A DNA stretch of 64,000 nucleotides from Strigamia acuminata (lineage: Eukaryota > Arthropoda > Chilopoda > Geophilomorpha > Linotaeniidae), in the NCBI GenBank assembly GCA_949358305.1, contig OX442317.1, forward strand, positions 15,132,491 through 15,196,490, given 5' to 3'. Of this stretch, positions 46,901-57,572 are shown one piece after another. The position numbers and the translations under genes are program-made. How positions within the stretch are numbered: position 1 is the stretch's first letter; the number at the start of each line of letters is the position of its first letter. The notes below the pieces were generated by a model, which ran no database searches, was not told the DNA's origin, and worked only from the letters and a program-made list of their open reading frames with translations.

Positions 46901-48786
46901 TCTAAAATCCCTTTGGTTGAAATCGCAACTATAGGGGGAAAGCTTGCTCTCGTGCTTTTGGCGGTTGCACATGCGTCACAGGTAGACAATTCCTTAGTGG
47001 ACAGGTTAATTCCAAATACGTCATCAGACTTTTCTAATTTTGAAATGCCTTTAGCATTGAGATGGCCCATCCTCGAATGCCATGTGTCCATGGTTTGGGG
47101 CCGCTCCTGGTTTCTAACTTTCACATCATTGGCGTTTCCGCCGTTAGCTTTCGCTGTCGCATTAGCTTGGGGAATATTTGCAGGAGGTGTCTGAACCTCA
47201 TTCCCCGCTTTCGGTAAATTAATCGCCGCAGGCGCTGACGTTTTCTCGCTCACTTGCGCACTCAAATTAGCTGCGGACGTCCCTTTATCCGACTTACTCA
47301 AACTTTTTAGTAATGCGTTCTTATAGTCTAAAATGGTTAGTAACGGTTGCACAAATCTTTCATCCTTTACAGATGATTTGATCAAGTCGAGGACAGCAGC
47401 CGCATTCTGTTGCGCAGTTAATGCAGCTGTGTTTACATTCCCAACCTCGATACGACAGTTAACTTTATACAATCTATTCGAAGTTCGAACTGCCGTAATC
47501 GATGGTTCCTCGATCTTATCTTTATAAATAAACATTTCCCCATTTTTGACAAATGTGCACATCCCAGCCTCATCGGTGCGTCCAAGTGAGATGAGATTCT
47601 TCCGAAAATTGGGTGCGAAGAAAACATTCTTTAAAGTAATGTCCCTATGTCGGGTTCCATAAAGCGTGGTGATGACAACATTTCCGACTCCTTCGATTTT
47701 CGATTTGCCTTCACCTTGTTGTACGCTGAAGTTAGACAGCGGTCTAAAGTCCGAGAACCAACTCCGGTTGAAAGAGAAATGGTCGGTCGCCCCTGTGTCC
47801 ACGTACCATTGAGAATCACAATTGCCGTGCGACACAAGGGATAATGGCTGTGCAGGTTTTTCCTCCAATACTGCCGAGTATAAAGTGTGGGGCTCATCCG
47901 CATACGGGTCCAGCTGTGTGAGATTTGCTCTCTGTTGCCCTTTTCCACGGCCCCTGCCGCGTCCACTTCCTCGATTTAATTGGGCCGGCGAACCAGCAGC
48001 GGCAGGAAAAGTCCCAAAAGCTCCTTGCTGTTTTGGAGGCGACGGGCACTCTCTAGCGAAGTGACCCGTCCCTCCACAATTAAAACAAGTGCCCCGTGAG
48101 GGCCCAGCAGCTGTTGAAGGTTTCCCACGTGGTTTCCATTTTTGCTTGGCAAATAATGCAGTATTGTCCATTTGTTGAGTTAGGACACCGAATTCGTTGC
48201 TTGATTCGTAAAGGCGATTGTATTCGCCAAGCAACCTCTCTTTCACGTTTTTAGCCGTGAACTCAGCATCTTCCCAATGATACGCTGTCTGTTTAATGTT
48301 CTCATATTGTGGGGGTAAGTGGTCCAAATACTGGAAAGCGTGGAACTCGTCGGAGACGTCGATTTTCACGTCTTTTAATTCCGTGACCTTCCGATCGACT
48401 CGCCCCGTGAAAACGAGCATTTCCTCGCCTTCTAACATTTTCATGTTCAAAAAGTCACGGCGCAGTCGAGCGCGGCGTGCCCTCGTCGTCGGTTGATAAG
48501 CGTCTTTTAACGCTTCCCAGACTTTTGCAGCAGTGGGACAAGAGACGGCAATGACTTGCTGAGGTTCCGCGCAACTCATGCAAAGGGTTGACATGGCTTT
48601 GTCCTCTCGGACTTTGAAGTCCCTTTTCTCCTTTGCTGTGGCGGTGTCAGGCGGTTCTTTCTCCGTACCATCCACGTGGCCCCAAACACCGTTGTATTTG
48701 AGGAGCAGCTGGACCTGCACCGACCACGTAGCATAGTTCGTGCCGTCGAGTTTTTTAATATCCTTATAGTCGTCGTGTTTTGACAT
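43960..48786 (-). CDS. Copia gag-pol polyprotein
   Basis: A 1608-residue polyprotein. I chose the ATG at 48786 (MSKHDDYKDIKKLDG) because the 16 codons upstream are hydrophobic and unlike Copia Gag; the frame is open to 48834. Order: Gag (UBN2 type), CCHC knuckle C234-C247 (CFNCGGTGHFAREC), aspartic protease D330 in VDTGATDHF, GAG-pre-integrase HHCC region (HSRMGH...CDACATAK), integrase D634/D697/E733 with the classical D35E spacing, a Pro-rich and acidic linker, reverse transcriptase with YVDD at 1291-1294, and RNase H (YTDAS near the end, ADILTKW at the tail). Protease and integrase before reverse transcriptase is the Copia order. No stop, frameshift or missing catalytic residue was seen. 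Many antisense open frames overlap it and are shadows. Confidence 0.96.
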   Translation of the reverse strand: MSKHDDYKDIKKLDGTNYATWSVQVQLLLKYNGVWGHVDGTEKEPPDTATAKEKRDFKVREDKAMSTLCMSCAEPQQVIAVSCPTAAKVWEALKDAYQPTTRARRARLRRDFLNMKMLEGEEMLVFTGRVDRKVTELKDVKIDVSDEFHAFQYLDHLPPQYENIKQTAYHWEDAEFTAKNVKERLLGEYNRLYESSNEFGVLTQQMDNTALFAKQKWKPRGKPSTAAGPSRGTCFNCGGTGHFARECPSPPKQQGAFGTFPAAAGSPAQLNRGSGRGRGRGKGQQRANLTQLDPYADEPHTLYSAVLEEKPAQPLSLVSHGNCDSQWYVDTGATDHFSFNRSWFSDFRPLSNFSVQQGEGKSKIEGVGNVVITTLYGTRHRDITLKNVFFAPNFRKNLISLGRTDEAGMCTFVKNGEMFIYKDKIEEPSITAVRTSNRLYKVNCRIEVGNVNTAALTAQQNAAAVLDLIKSSVKDERFVQPLLTILDYKNALLKSLSKSDKGTSAANLSAQVSEKTSAPAAINLPKAGNEVQTPPANIPQANATAKANGGNANDVKVRNQERPQTMDTWHSRMGHLNAKGISKLEKSDDVFGINLSTKELSTCDACATAKSTRASFPPIVAISTKGILDIVHMDVWGKSQGPSLGGANYYFILVDDYSRYMWIIMMKTKGEVLGHFKRWLTEVERTTSKKVKCIKTDNGGEFISRDWDTYASKIGLKCIRTNAYSPEMNSVAERANRTIISGVRALMLENSFPYLLWAELATSIVYLKNRFPHQGIEGKTPYSIFFNKKLSLRHIKCIGSKTFVHVPSQTRKGKLEGRAWAGALVGYAISTRGYRIWDPKTNQVFASKHVRIFEDSYWYEIGKRLQTPVRQPQGGSKEFKSFGYSSSDTEEDDDDSVVPVGQPPPFMPPPIPPHIPPPIPPRTPGPALRPNVQRTIELPAIGVDPIGDDEEIGGAQGIDGDNPVEEIGGAKGDDENFLNVYPDDDEDPDLAPPPGVQTRRGSGKKGKVKEKETPDPMLLPLDMTKWRRIQSVRKAGATAGKVDVVYFSPNDDKLRSRTDVARWCDGEGYAYDPNLFDFKTLEGEEPLPFAGFCAVEPDTYEEAIEGINKPYWEGAMKDEIDIFDEREVYREIDKPKDVQLLGTKWIYKMKRDHTGAIQRYRARLVAQGFKQRPGIDFTEVFSPVVNFVLVIVFFCTLVVLKGWRDVHIDIKAAYLYGDLDTVQYCEVPKGYRTAKNRHKCWMLLKALYGLHQSGRMWYQALHDCLLQLGFEPMLGLNCVYSLDNEAVIIFYVDDIVLFSRDDYVEKCVLKWIRGFFDIVDLGPVTLLLGIEFDRSGGRIRIHQRKYIEKLCKMYGVDPCHRVRVPVTPGTMIQQVKEGERVNTVFPYRNLVGSLLFIASRTRPDILFSVIVLSQYNEKHSARHVGMLMQVLRYLGNTPNYAIDLSNCRNDSLTVYTDASFALDQDKRRSFGGHIVYLGGVPISWNCHKQTMTSLSIMESEFLAVVDGVKDIIWLHRLYDADIMFCVKRATPCVYADSMPAIQYTKNRIENRANKHIDVKLHFVRDWFEKGTFSIRHIAGVLNVADILTKWLAKPRLNTLCEHIFVMDK

Positions 48787-49957
48787 CACGACGACACAAT
48801 GCACAATAATAATGAAGGATGCACGAAAAATCACTAAATTCGGAAATTATTCCGCACAAAACACTTCACTCAAAACAAATCACACAGTGCACACTTGTCA
48901 CCCACCAAAAATGAAGGCGAAAAAACAATTCCACCCGTGGGCAAACCGCTATAAGAGCGGCGAGCAAACCTTGACTGGTCGTTCCCCAACTCTTCCGTCC
49001 GACCACCTGGGGTCGCGGGATCGGTTGGGTGGCCGTGAACAAGCCCAGACAAGAATACAGTGCCACGTGCCCGACTGGACGTAGGGTGGCACCGATACTA
49101 AGAGGGAAACCCGAACAAAAACTTAAATGTAACAGAGTTTCACGACAAAATGGTAAATACACTTTTGCGTTGTTAAGATGGGCGGATTGCGGGATCCGAT
49201 CGTCGCAATCGCTTCCGTCCAGCGTAGAACGTTGTTTAGACGTTATCGGTGCGCGGAAATGGGGCTGACGCGCTACCGCTCGCACACGTCCGTGCAAAGC
49301 GGGGAAAAACGATCCAAAATCGTCGTCGCGCCCGTCCGCGCCTTCGTGTAGCACTCCGGGGTGCAAAACACGGCTTTTCCGGTCAAATATTGTCGTGTAC
49401 GCAGACTTATGCGTACAGAGACACTCGAAATTGGTTTCCACCGTCGACGGCGATGAAAATCCAAACAAAAATGGCCGCTGGTGAGGATTTGTTCTCCACC
49501 GGCGATCCACTGCTGATTTCCGATCGTTTTCGGTAATTTTCGCCTGATTCGGGGCGAAAATGCGTCGTATCGACGTTGATTCTCGTTGTTTCGGCGAGAA
49601 TAATCGTCGTCTCGGCAAAAAGCTGGCGTCTAGGCGTGTATCGGCCCGAAAACACGTCGTTGCTACGTCGGCTGCACTGCCGAATCCAAAATGGCCGCCG
49701 AAGAAAATTTGCTTCGTAACGGCGTGGAAAAGTGCTTATTTCGCACTGAAAATAAATATTTCGACACTGCTTACTGTCGTAATAGTCCGTTGTACTGTCC
49801 GCACACACAATCCCGACGATTTGAAAAAGTTGGCGAAGTTATTTCGCACGTCGCCGGCGATTCGTGTCTGCAACGATCTCGGCCGACGTCCTGCACTCGT
49901 TTCGTCTCGAAATGTTCCGGAAAACTCCCAAAAACTGCTGGCCTTATCGTCGCACAG
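48787..49957 (-). other. Copia leader (5' untranslated)
   Basis: About 1.17 kb between primer-binding site and gag, clearly more GC-rich than its surroundings and rich in CG dinucleotides. Overlapping open frames of up to 250 codons exist on both strands, but none resembles a known protein and all fit a stop-poor composition. It probably holds packaging signals. Confidence 0.65.
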
Positions 49958-49969
49958 CCTCTGCTACCA
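49958..49969 (-). other. Copia primer-binding site, initiator tRNA-Met
   Basis: The sense strand reads TGGTAGCAGAGG, 2 nt from the 5' LTR, complementary to the eukaryotic initiator tRNA-Met 3' end CCTCTGCTACCA. Copia elements commonly use this tRNA. Confidence 0.88.
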
Positions 49970-49971
49970 CT

Positions 49972-50448
49972 TGTGAGGTTATTCCCGGCAATTCTGCAAA
50001 CGAAATCAAAAGAAACATCAGTTGAAACGGTGCGTGAAACCGACATGCGTGCGCCATCTTTTATTCGTGAGAATATATGGTGATACACGGTTAGAGGCTA
50101 TTTGCCTTCTCAAACAACATAGGATAAATCATTGTCAAGTTTCCAATGATTTGTCCTTTACAATCGCAAGTAAAAACACCGACATTAATAATCGATAAAC
50201 CAAGGAAAAAGGATAAAACACAAATCGCTTTTTCAAGCAGACGACATCAGGGACGTGTGCTGTAAAGAAGAGAATATTCAACCGCGGTACATAACAAGCA
50301 TTGATAAAAATCATTATCGGTTGAACACTGGATCGGGACATTAATTTACAACACACTTGTTACACATACTCGGAAATTGTGTAACCAATAAATCACGTAA
50401 CACAGGAACAAATATTTAAGCACTTCAAAATGGGTTTGCAACCCAACA
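49972..50448 (-). repeat. Copia 5' LTR
   Basis: Matches 43465-43941 at an offset of 6507 with one substitution seen. It is followed by AAAAT and then the rest of the M1 LTR. Confidence 0.95.
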
Positions 50449-51271
50449 AAAATAACATAAGAATTCAGGTTAAAATACATCGTAATGAAATAGTATAATC
50501 AATACAATCAATATACATCGTAAACAAATTGAAATAAAAACGAATTACCGATAAATTCCAACATGGCGGCCTTGAACGTCAAGTTGGCGGTAAAACCAAT
50601 ACATTTGAAATTAGATACACAGAATGTTAATAAAAACCACATAGGAATGTTAAATAGAATTAGGAAATGTTATTTCCTGCACAAAATCACAGTATTTATT
50701 CAACACAACACTTTGAAATAGATCGTAAGCCGCACGAACCGAACATTATCGGCCGCGCCCATGCGGTGGCCGACAACGAACGTTCGTACTGACGAAACGA
50801 AAACACTTGGGCAATAATAAAGCACACCAGTCGAAAGAGCAGACTTTAATTAGTAGAAAGCAATATCAAATCGAATTCTTAACAACTCGGAAAGTAGAGA
50901 ACGAAACGTTAGAAGTTCTAACGAAACGAGACTAGTAATGGAAAAATGACGTCACGCGTGTAGCGTAACTCAACTGCACTTCGACGAATGTACCTAAAAT
51001 TGTGGAAAATCATGAAAATGCATAAGAAATCAATGAGATATGACACAAAGCTTTGAAAACACTTGAAATAACAGTAAATTAAAATGCAATATCAACACAA
51101 AAGACACTAAAATTACTGAAAGCACTAAAAAAATGTTTTAATAAGATAAAAACCTGAAAAGCAATAAATGAAAATATTAGGCAAAAATTCAATTACACTA
51201 TGAATATTTAATATGACAAAAAACACAGTAATAAATGCAATTTCTAAAATATTTCCACGTTGTTTGCAACA
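50449..51271 (-). repeat. M1 3' LTR, proximal part
   Basis: Continuation of the M1 LTR after Copia; its first five bases are the Copia target duplication. It carries the CRE palindrome TGACGTCA (50947-50954) and a hairpin (50744-50778). It contains the uninterrupted sequence ACCACATAGG at about 50,637, the empty site for the solo LTR found in the sister LTR. It ends GCAACA, next to the CT-rich 3' spacer. Confidence 0.92.
50744..50778 (-). promoter_or_regulatory. Predicted RNA hairpin in M LTR
   Basis: Arms CATTATCGGCC (50744-50754) and GGCCGACAACG (50768-50778) around a 13-nt loop. All 11 positions pair in the sense (-) RNA, nine Watson-Crick and two G-U. On the + strand those two would be A-C mismatches. 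The flanking GTACGAACG is shared with the P hairpin. A copy is at 59383-59417. Confidence 0.55.
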
Positions 51272-51326
51272 ACGAGTTGCCGGCGAAAGGACAGAGAAGC
51301 GAGAACCACACACAAAGTTTTATTAG

Positions 51327-54300
51327 TCATTCTAGTTCAAGAGCTCTCACATGCTTGACTGACCTTTTCAACTCTCTTCCATCGGGTAACACGACTTTAA
51401 TAACACGGATTTGACCATCATCACCAGGAAAAATTTCCTTTATCCTAGCAAGGGGCCAAAAATAGGGATTTGTACCTATTTTCTCTAGCAGCACGATTTG
51501 ATCCACTTTAGGATTTTTGAAGAACTTATCACCTTTTGATTCATAAAAATTCCTCAATTGCATGAGGTAACTCTTTTTCCAAATTTTCCAGAACTCCCAA
51601 ATAAATTGGCGTCGTTTAATGTCCAGTTTTCGCAAATCGGATTTTTTAATCGCACTTAGTTGTTTGTTTATTACGTATTTTGGCATGCCTCCTGTTAGAA
51701 AGTTTTCAGGTGCCAAAATTCTACCACCATCAACACTGTCTGGGACGTAACTTAAGGGTCGGGAATTTAGCACTGAACTTATTTCCAAGACCAATGTTTG
51801 GAGAGTTTCCAAGTCTACAGTGCTGCGCAACAAAGTCTTTCGAAGTTTATCTTTTACTGAGCGGACTAAGCGCTCCCACGCTCCGCCCATCCATGGAGAC
51901 AGCGGTGGGATGAAAGTCCAAAGCACTCTCTTTTCGGATAAGAAAGTTTTCACATCTGAATGACCGATGAGTTTCCCCCATGATTGTAATTCGACGCTCC
52001 CGCGCTGAAAAGTCTTACTGTTATCAGAGAAAATCTTCCCGGGGTATCCGTGGCGTGCCCCAAATCTTCTCATTGCAAGCAAAAACTTTGGCACAGAAAG
52101 GTCCTCTGATACTTCTAAATGTATGGAACGAGTCACCATACACGTGAAAAGCAAGATGTAAACTTTTTTCTTTTCCTTCTTGTTGCTGCCGACATAAATG
52201 GGACCCAAGTGGTCCACTCCCGTATTTTGGAATGGCGCCGCTGGTGTCACACGTTCAGCAGGAAGGTCACCAGTTGAAGGGTTATTGCGAGCAAGTTTTC
52301 CTCGTCTGCAAATTTCACATTCTCGAATAACTGTCTGAATTGTTCTTCTTCCTCTTATTATCCAAAATCGTTCGCGTAGGTGATACAAGGTTTCGCTTAT
52401 GTCACCGTGAAGCAACTCCAGATGCACTTTTTTAATTAAAAGTCTTGTTATCCAACTGTCATAAGGCAAGATAATTGGATACACTTCATCGAAGGTCAAC
52501 AGTGATTTTTTCAAGCGGCTACGAAGTCGAAGTAATCCGTCCTCGTCAATGAAGAGCTCGAAATTGCGTAGGGTGGAATGTTTAGACAGTTCTCTTTTGT
52601 TTTTCACATCCTCAACTTCCTCAGAAAAATGTAATTTCTGCGAAAACTGCAGGATCTTCAATTGGTTGTCCTCTAACTCGAGTGGCGAGAGAGGCTCACC
52701 GCGCAAAAGTTTGTTTTTCCATCGCAAAATATACGAAAAAACTCTCAAAAGTTTGTTGTAATTCCGGAAACGTTTGAAGAATTGTCCAATAAAACTTTCC
52801 TTAACTTGAATAGTCATCACTACAATTTTTCGTTCTTCTTCTGGAAGAATCTCTTGTATAATTTCTCTTTTTTCCAGTTTCGAGACATCAACTCCAAACC
52901 ACCATAGTTTATTTTGCATCAATGTTTTTGAGTTATGTGGTCGAGTCAATAAATCTGCTGGGTTAAATTCCGTGGGTACGTGAGACCATTGTTCGGGTTT
53001 GGTAGAAGAAATAATTTCTTGCACACGGTTTGAGACGTATGGCTTCCATACGTTCTTGTCCGAATTTATCCAGGCTAGAGTTATGGTGGAGTCCGAGTAA
53101 TATCGCACTTCAGTGACCGGGTAACCGGGAAGAAAGTTTTCTAACAGGTACTTGGTCATTCGCACTCCTACCACTGCTGCAGTTAATTCAAGTCGAGGAA
53201 GGGTCACTTTTTTTGTCGGCGCAATACGACATTTACTCAACAATAAAGTTCTTTTGCCCTCCAAATTGACGACAAAAATTGAACAGCCAAATGCCTTAGT
53301 GCTTGCGTCACAGAATACTTCTAAAGTGATGTCTTGACCGGAATAAGTCTGTAGCCAACGTTGAATTTTCAATTCTTTCAATTTTTGTATGTCTTGACTC
53401 CACTCTTCGACTTCTTTTTTCTCTGAGTCAAGAATCTTTTCATCCCAGTTTTTTGTCCTCATCCAGATTGCTTGAACTAGCAGTTTCATTTGAAGCACAA
53501 CAGGAGCAATGAGTCCCATTGGATCGAATATGGAAGCCATTAATGAAACAACTTCTCGCTTCGTATTCGGAATTTTTTCAATTGTCGGAATGTTAAACAT
53601 CATGACATCTTCTGCCGTGTTCCACAATATTCCAAGCATTTTTATAATTCCTAAGTCCGAAAACTCCTCCCCTCGCATATGAAAACCTTCTTTTTTCAAA
53701 TTGTTGAAGACGTCCTGGCTTGAGGTCGCCCACTTCACGAGGGGAAGTTTTCCGTCGTCTAATATCATTTTCAGTTTCTCGCAATGTGAGGTTGTATCGG
53801 CGGTAAAATCACCTCCAGACGTCAAATCATCCATGAAAATTCCATCATCAAGTGCGTCGACTTCTTTTGCATGAGTGTTCTCAAATTGTTTCGCTTGTTT
53901 TCTAATTGTCGCACACAAGAGGAATGGAGAAGAAATGACGCCAAAAGGAACGACAATCATTCGCAGAACCATTAGATGATTCCACAAATTTTGCCATGAA
54001 TAAGGTTCCTTGAAATATTCACGAGCGACCCACAAAAAACGTAAAAAGTTTGTTTGAGTAGGGTTGATCATTACTTGGAGGAACGCTTGCTTAATGTCTG
54101 CTATTATTGGAATACAATAGAGACGGAATCTCACAATAACGAGTATTAAGTCTGGATTAAGGGAAGGTCCTGGAAATAGACAGTCATTAAGGGAACGCTT
54201 TCCTTTTTTGGATGAAGACGCGTTGAACACTACTCTAAATTTCGTCGTGTCTCGATCCTCCTTGATTACAGGGTGGTGAGGTATATTGTAGGTTCCTTTC

Positions 54301-56568
54301 TTCAGAAAACGCTCCTCTTTTGGGACTTCCTCCGCGTGATTTTCGTGAATATACTGCCACATGGACTCGTCGTAACGTTTTTTGTAGTCCTCGTTGGCAT
54401 CTATTCTTTTGAGCGTGTTAGCCAGTTGATTCATGGCCAATTCCCAATTGGACTCCAAGTCGACTTCCTGTCCATTGAATGGCAGCATGACTTCATAACG
54501 TCCATCGTCTAGACGCTTCGTAGTTGATTCGAATCGATCGCGAATAAAGTCGGATTCTTTTTCTCCCGCATTAATTCCGATTGCTTCCAAGTTCCACAGT
54601 TTGTCCAATTTTTCTTGGATGTCTAAGTCGCATGTGTTGCAACATGTTGTCATTCCTTCCTCATCTTCAAACAAATTGGTGTTTCCAGCCGCTCCAGCCA
54701 AGACCCATCCAAAAATTGTGTTGATTAGTCCAAGGTCGGCGTTTACCTTTTTCTTGCCATCCTTAACGACCTTCCACCACACGTCGACTCCTAAAAGCAC
54801 ATCAATTTGAGCAGTCTTAGCTGGTAGGTCTTCAGCAAGTTCGAGATTTAGTTTCTTCACTTTGTCAATCATTGATGAGTTCAGAATGCCCTGCACTCGT
54901 GGCAAATCTTCCACAGAAAGCATTGAAAGTTTCAAATCTTGAGTGTCATTTTTACTCTGCAGTGTGACATTAAACACATCATAGTCCGTGGCTGCTGGAG
55001 ACGAATCATTAAAACGTTGTGTGGTGGCAGAGACACTGCCGCATTTTTTCAGTTTCAGTCTTTCAACAAATTCTTTTGTGATGAACGATCGATGGCTTCC
55101 CGGGTCGATCATTCCGCGAATGCTGTGAGTTCCTCCTGATTTGGTCTTGAGGTCCGCGGTGAATATCATTAGTTGAAGAGTTGTCGAGATTGCGCATGAA
55201 ACATGTGTTGTTACTTGTGGCTCCTTCGGCTTCTCCACAACGCTCGTTGAATTCTTCACCTCGGATTTTTTGCATATTGTGGAGTGGTGTCGCCCACCAC
55301 AATGTTTACAAGAAAATTTGACCTTGCAATCTCCCACTCTATGTCCAGTTCTGAAACAGTTAAAACACAGTCTGTTTTTCTTTACTATTTCGATTTTCGC
55401 GTTGATTTCGAAATCCTTTTTACAAGAGCCGTTTAAATGTTCATCATCACAAAAAAATGCACTTATTTGTCTTTGAAGGCGTATTCTTGCTTTCGGATTT
55501 AGATTCACTCTTCGTTTTCGCACTAGTAGACTGCTTGGCGTCTTGAGTAGTTGCGCACGTGGTCATTGAACCTTTCACTTTCGTTTTCTCTACGTCCGAT
55601 TTTTCATTCTTGTCTTTTTTCGATTTTTCCGAAACGTTTTCAGTTCGTTCGGCCATCGCAACCTCATTCACAAAGAAATTGAGCAACGTAACAATGTTCT
55701 TATTTTGAATTCCGTGAACTTGGTAAAATCTTAATGCCATTGAAGTTGGAAACTTGCTAATTATGTCGGGCAATAAGAAAGCTCCGGAAGTTTGAATTGG
55801 AATCTTAAGTTGCTCGAGAAGTCTAATAGTCGCAGAAATCTTAGTCAAATTCGTTTTTATCGCTTTCGTTGGATATACACTCGTAACAGATTTTAATTCT
55901 CGAATTGATTTTATTAACGCAGTTTGTTGGGCATCCTCATCACCAAAATGTCTTTCGAGTTATTCTCTTGCAAGGTCATAGGATTCCTCGATCAGGGGAA
56001 AAGTGGAGATGAGAATTGCCGCTTCTCCAGTACACATGGTTTGTAAATACTGAAGTTTTTCAACGTTACTTAGGTCTGGATCCTTGTGTACGGAGGTCTC
56101 GAAGTTGCTTTTAAATGTTCTGTACTTCAAAATATCTCCGTCGAATTTTACGGAATCCAGTTTGGGCAGCTTCGAATTTTTTCTAAACGTTGCTGTCGCG
56201 TTCAAGGTTGTATTCTGGTTTGAGCTTGTCGACGTATTTAATCTTCCTCCCAAAGTTGGAAGTGATCGCTTTGAAATTTCGTATCTCGTGCGAAGAAGAT
56301 CCACTCTTGCTTGCATAGTCTCAAGCTTGTCAATGCATTCCAGATAATAGCCGTGGTCCGAATATTCCTGTAGATCATTCAGCGCACCGACTATTCTCGT
56401 TTCTTTTGGGTTCGCAGTTTGCACCAGCGCTTCCAGTTCTCCTGGATCTGCTGTCTTCTCCGATATAGACAACAGATGATTCATTGCAGTGACTTGCGAT
56501 TCCCAACGTTGTTGTAGCACTTCGATTTGATCTTCATTTAGAAGATCTCTCATTGTAGGTTCCGCCAT
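51327..56568 (-). pseudogene. M1 BEL/Pao gag-pol polyprotein, broken frame
   Basis: Homologous over its whole length to the P1 polyprotein, starting MAEPTMRDLL at 56568. Two lesions break it. A Glu codon has become the stop TAA at 55960-55962, in Gag after SYDLARE. Further on, a T-run is 7 long (A-run 55451-55457 on +) where P1 has 6, which shifts the frame just before the zinc-knuckle region. Downstream, 51327 to about 55,450 is open and keeps the CCHC knuckle, protease, FMDD reverse transcriptase, RNase H, integrase with DHLGP, and the DUF5641-like tail. Differences from P1 in the reverse-transcriptase region are mainly third-position, so the subfamilies diverged while coding. M1 could move only with help from other copies. 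Confidence 0.93.
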
Positions 56569-57572
56569 TTTCTCTGTCCTCTCTCACAAAAAATTCGGCT
56601 GTGAAATTTGGAAAGAACAGATAAAAACGGGCATGACAATTCAACTTTGTTTTAATTTTTAAGAGAATAAACCTTGTAATTTTATCCCCCAAAAATTTCT
56701 CAATTTTCACTGTTTTTGTTTTAACTTTAAAGAGAATAAACTTTTTAATTTTATCCCCCAAAAAGCACTCAAATTTCACGGTCCTAGGTGACACGTGAAA
56801 ACTTTAGAATATCAAATGTTTGGCCAATCGAGGATGACCAAAAATTTGAGCGGTTTTGTGTACGTAAATAAAACGTGACACAATTACCCTGCACAGTTTG
56901 AAAATAATTGACGGTTTGTTTTGCAACAAAGCACGCCAATAAACTTTTTTGAAAACAATTGACGGTTCGTTTTGCAACAAAACACGCCAATAACTCCTAA
57001 CATTAAATTTTGACTCTACTGACAGCTCATTCAACTTGAAACTAGTCAGTTCTACTCGAAATAAATCTAATCTCCCCCGCTTATGGCGGTTATAATGGAG
57101 AACTAAGCATGCAATGAAAAACCACTTCAAAATTTGATATGAAAACACTTTTACTAAAATTTTCCCCAAAACTAGCAAATGAAACAACAAAAACACCAAT
57201 GGAATACCCAAAACAATACCCTCATGCAATAAAAATCCCCAAAATGAAAACACAGAACTCCAAAAACAAGAAAATGCAAATAATCCAGGGGCAAATCGTC
57301 TTCCCAGCGCAGCGCGTTGTGTATCCAAATATGGCGACCGGAAGATCCCGTTGCTTGCACACGATTGTTCAAATTCGACGCCGTACCTGTCCTCGTTGTG
57401 GCTGAAGTCACGTTGAACGTTGACACTACTTGTAGCAGACGACGAATCGCGAACGTAAATTATTCCGTTGATCGCACCAAACGCACGATCGGACGTTGCA
57501 CTGACGTCACGACGAAAACACAGAAAGAATGCAACGGCAATCCTGGTCACGGCACCAAAACTAGATATTCTA
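56569..57572 (-). other. M1 leader between 5' LTR and gag
   Basis: About 1.0 kb. The part near the LTR aligns with the P1 leader in several conserved blocks. Near gag it holds two pairs of direct repeats: GAATAAAC...ATTTTATCCCCCAAAAA units at about 56,660-56,765, and AATTGACGGTTYGTTTTGC units at about 56,906-56,990. A 248-codon open frame (57550 down to 56804) begins only at a GTG; it is discussed under findings and is probably not a gene. Confidence 0.7.
57539..57557 (-). other. M1 primer-binding site, tRNA-His
   Basis: The + strand reads AATCCTGGTCACGGCACCA, so the sense strand is TGGTGCCGTGACCAGGATT, 15 nt from the 5' LTR. It equals the 3' end of eukaryotic tRNA-His as I recall it, including the CCA. 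A search of tRNA genes in the host assembly would confirm it. Confidence 0.75.

Larger units (their letters stand above)
43465..50448 (-). mobile_element. Complete Copia retrotransposon inserted in M1 3' LTR
   Basis: 6984 bp with 477-bp LTRs at both ends and a 5-bp target duplication AAAAT (43460-43464 and 50449-50453). The uninterrupted homologous LTR at about 58,262 gives the empty site, with one base difference. I saw only one difference between the two LTRs (GTGCGCGAAAC against GTGCGTGAAAC). One intact 1608-codon frame, an initiator tRNA-Met primer-binding site and a clear polypurine tract are present. This is the youngest-looking complete element in the window and may be active. Confidence 0.97.

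Noticed and set aside
43964-48496. Many plus-strand frames opposite the Copia polyprotein
   Set aside because: They are antisense shadows of a complete coding frame with clear domains on the other strand.
48866-49618. 250-codon minus-strand frame in the Copia leader
   Set aside because: No recognisable domain, GC-rich stop-poor sequence, and competing frames of similar length on both strands.
57539-57557. tRNA-His gene fragment
   Set aside because: Only the 3' end sequence ending in CCA is present, placed 15 nt from an LTR. That is a primer-binding site; the rest of a tRNA is absent.
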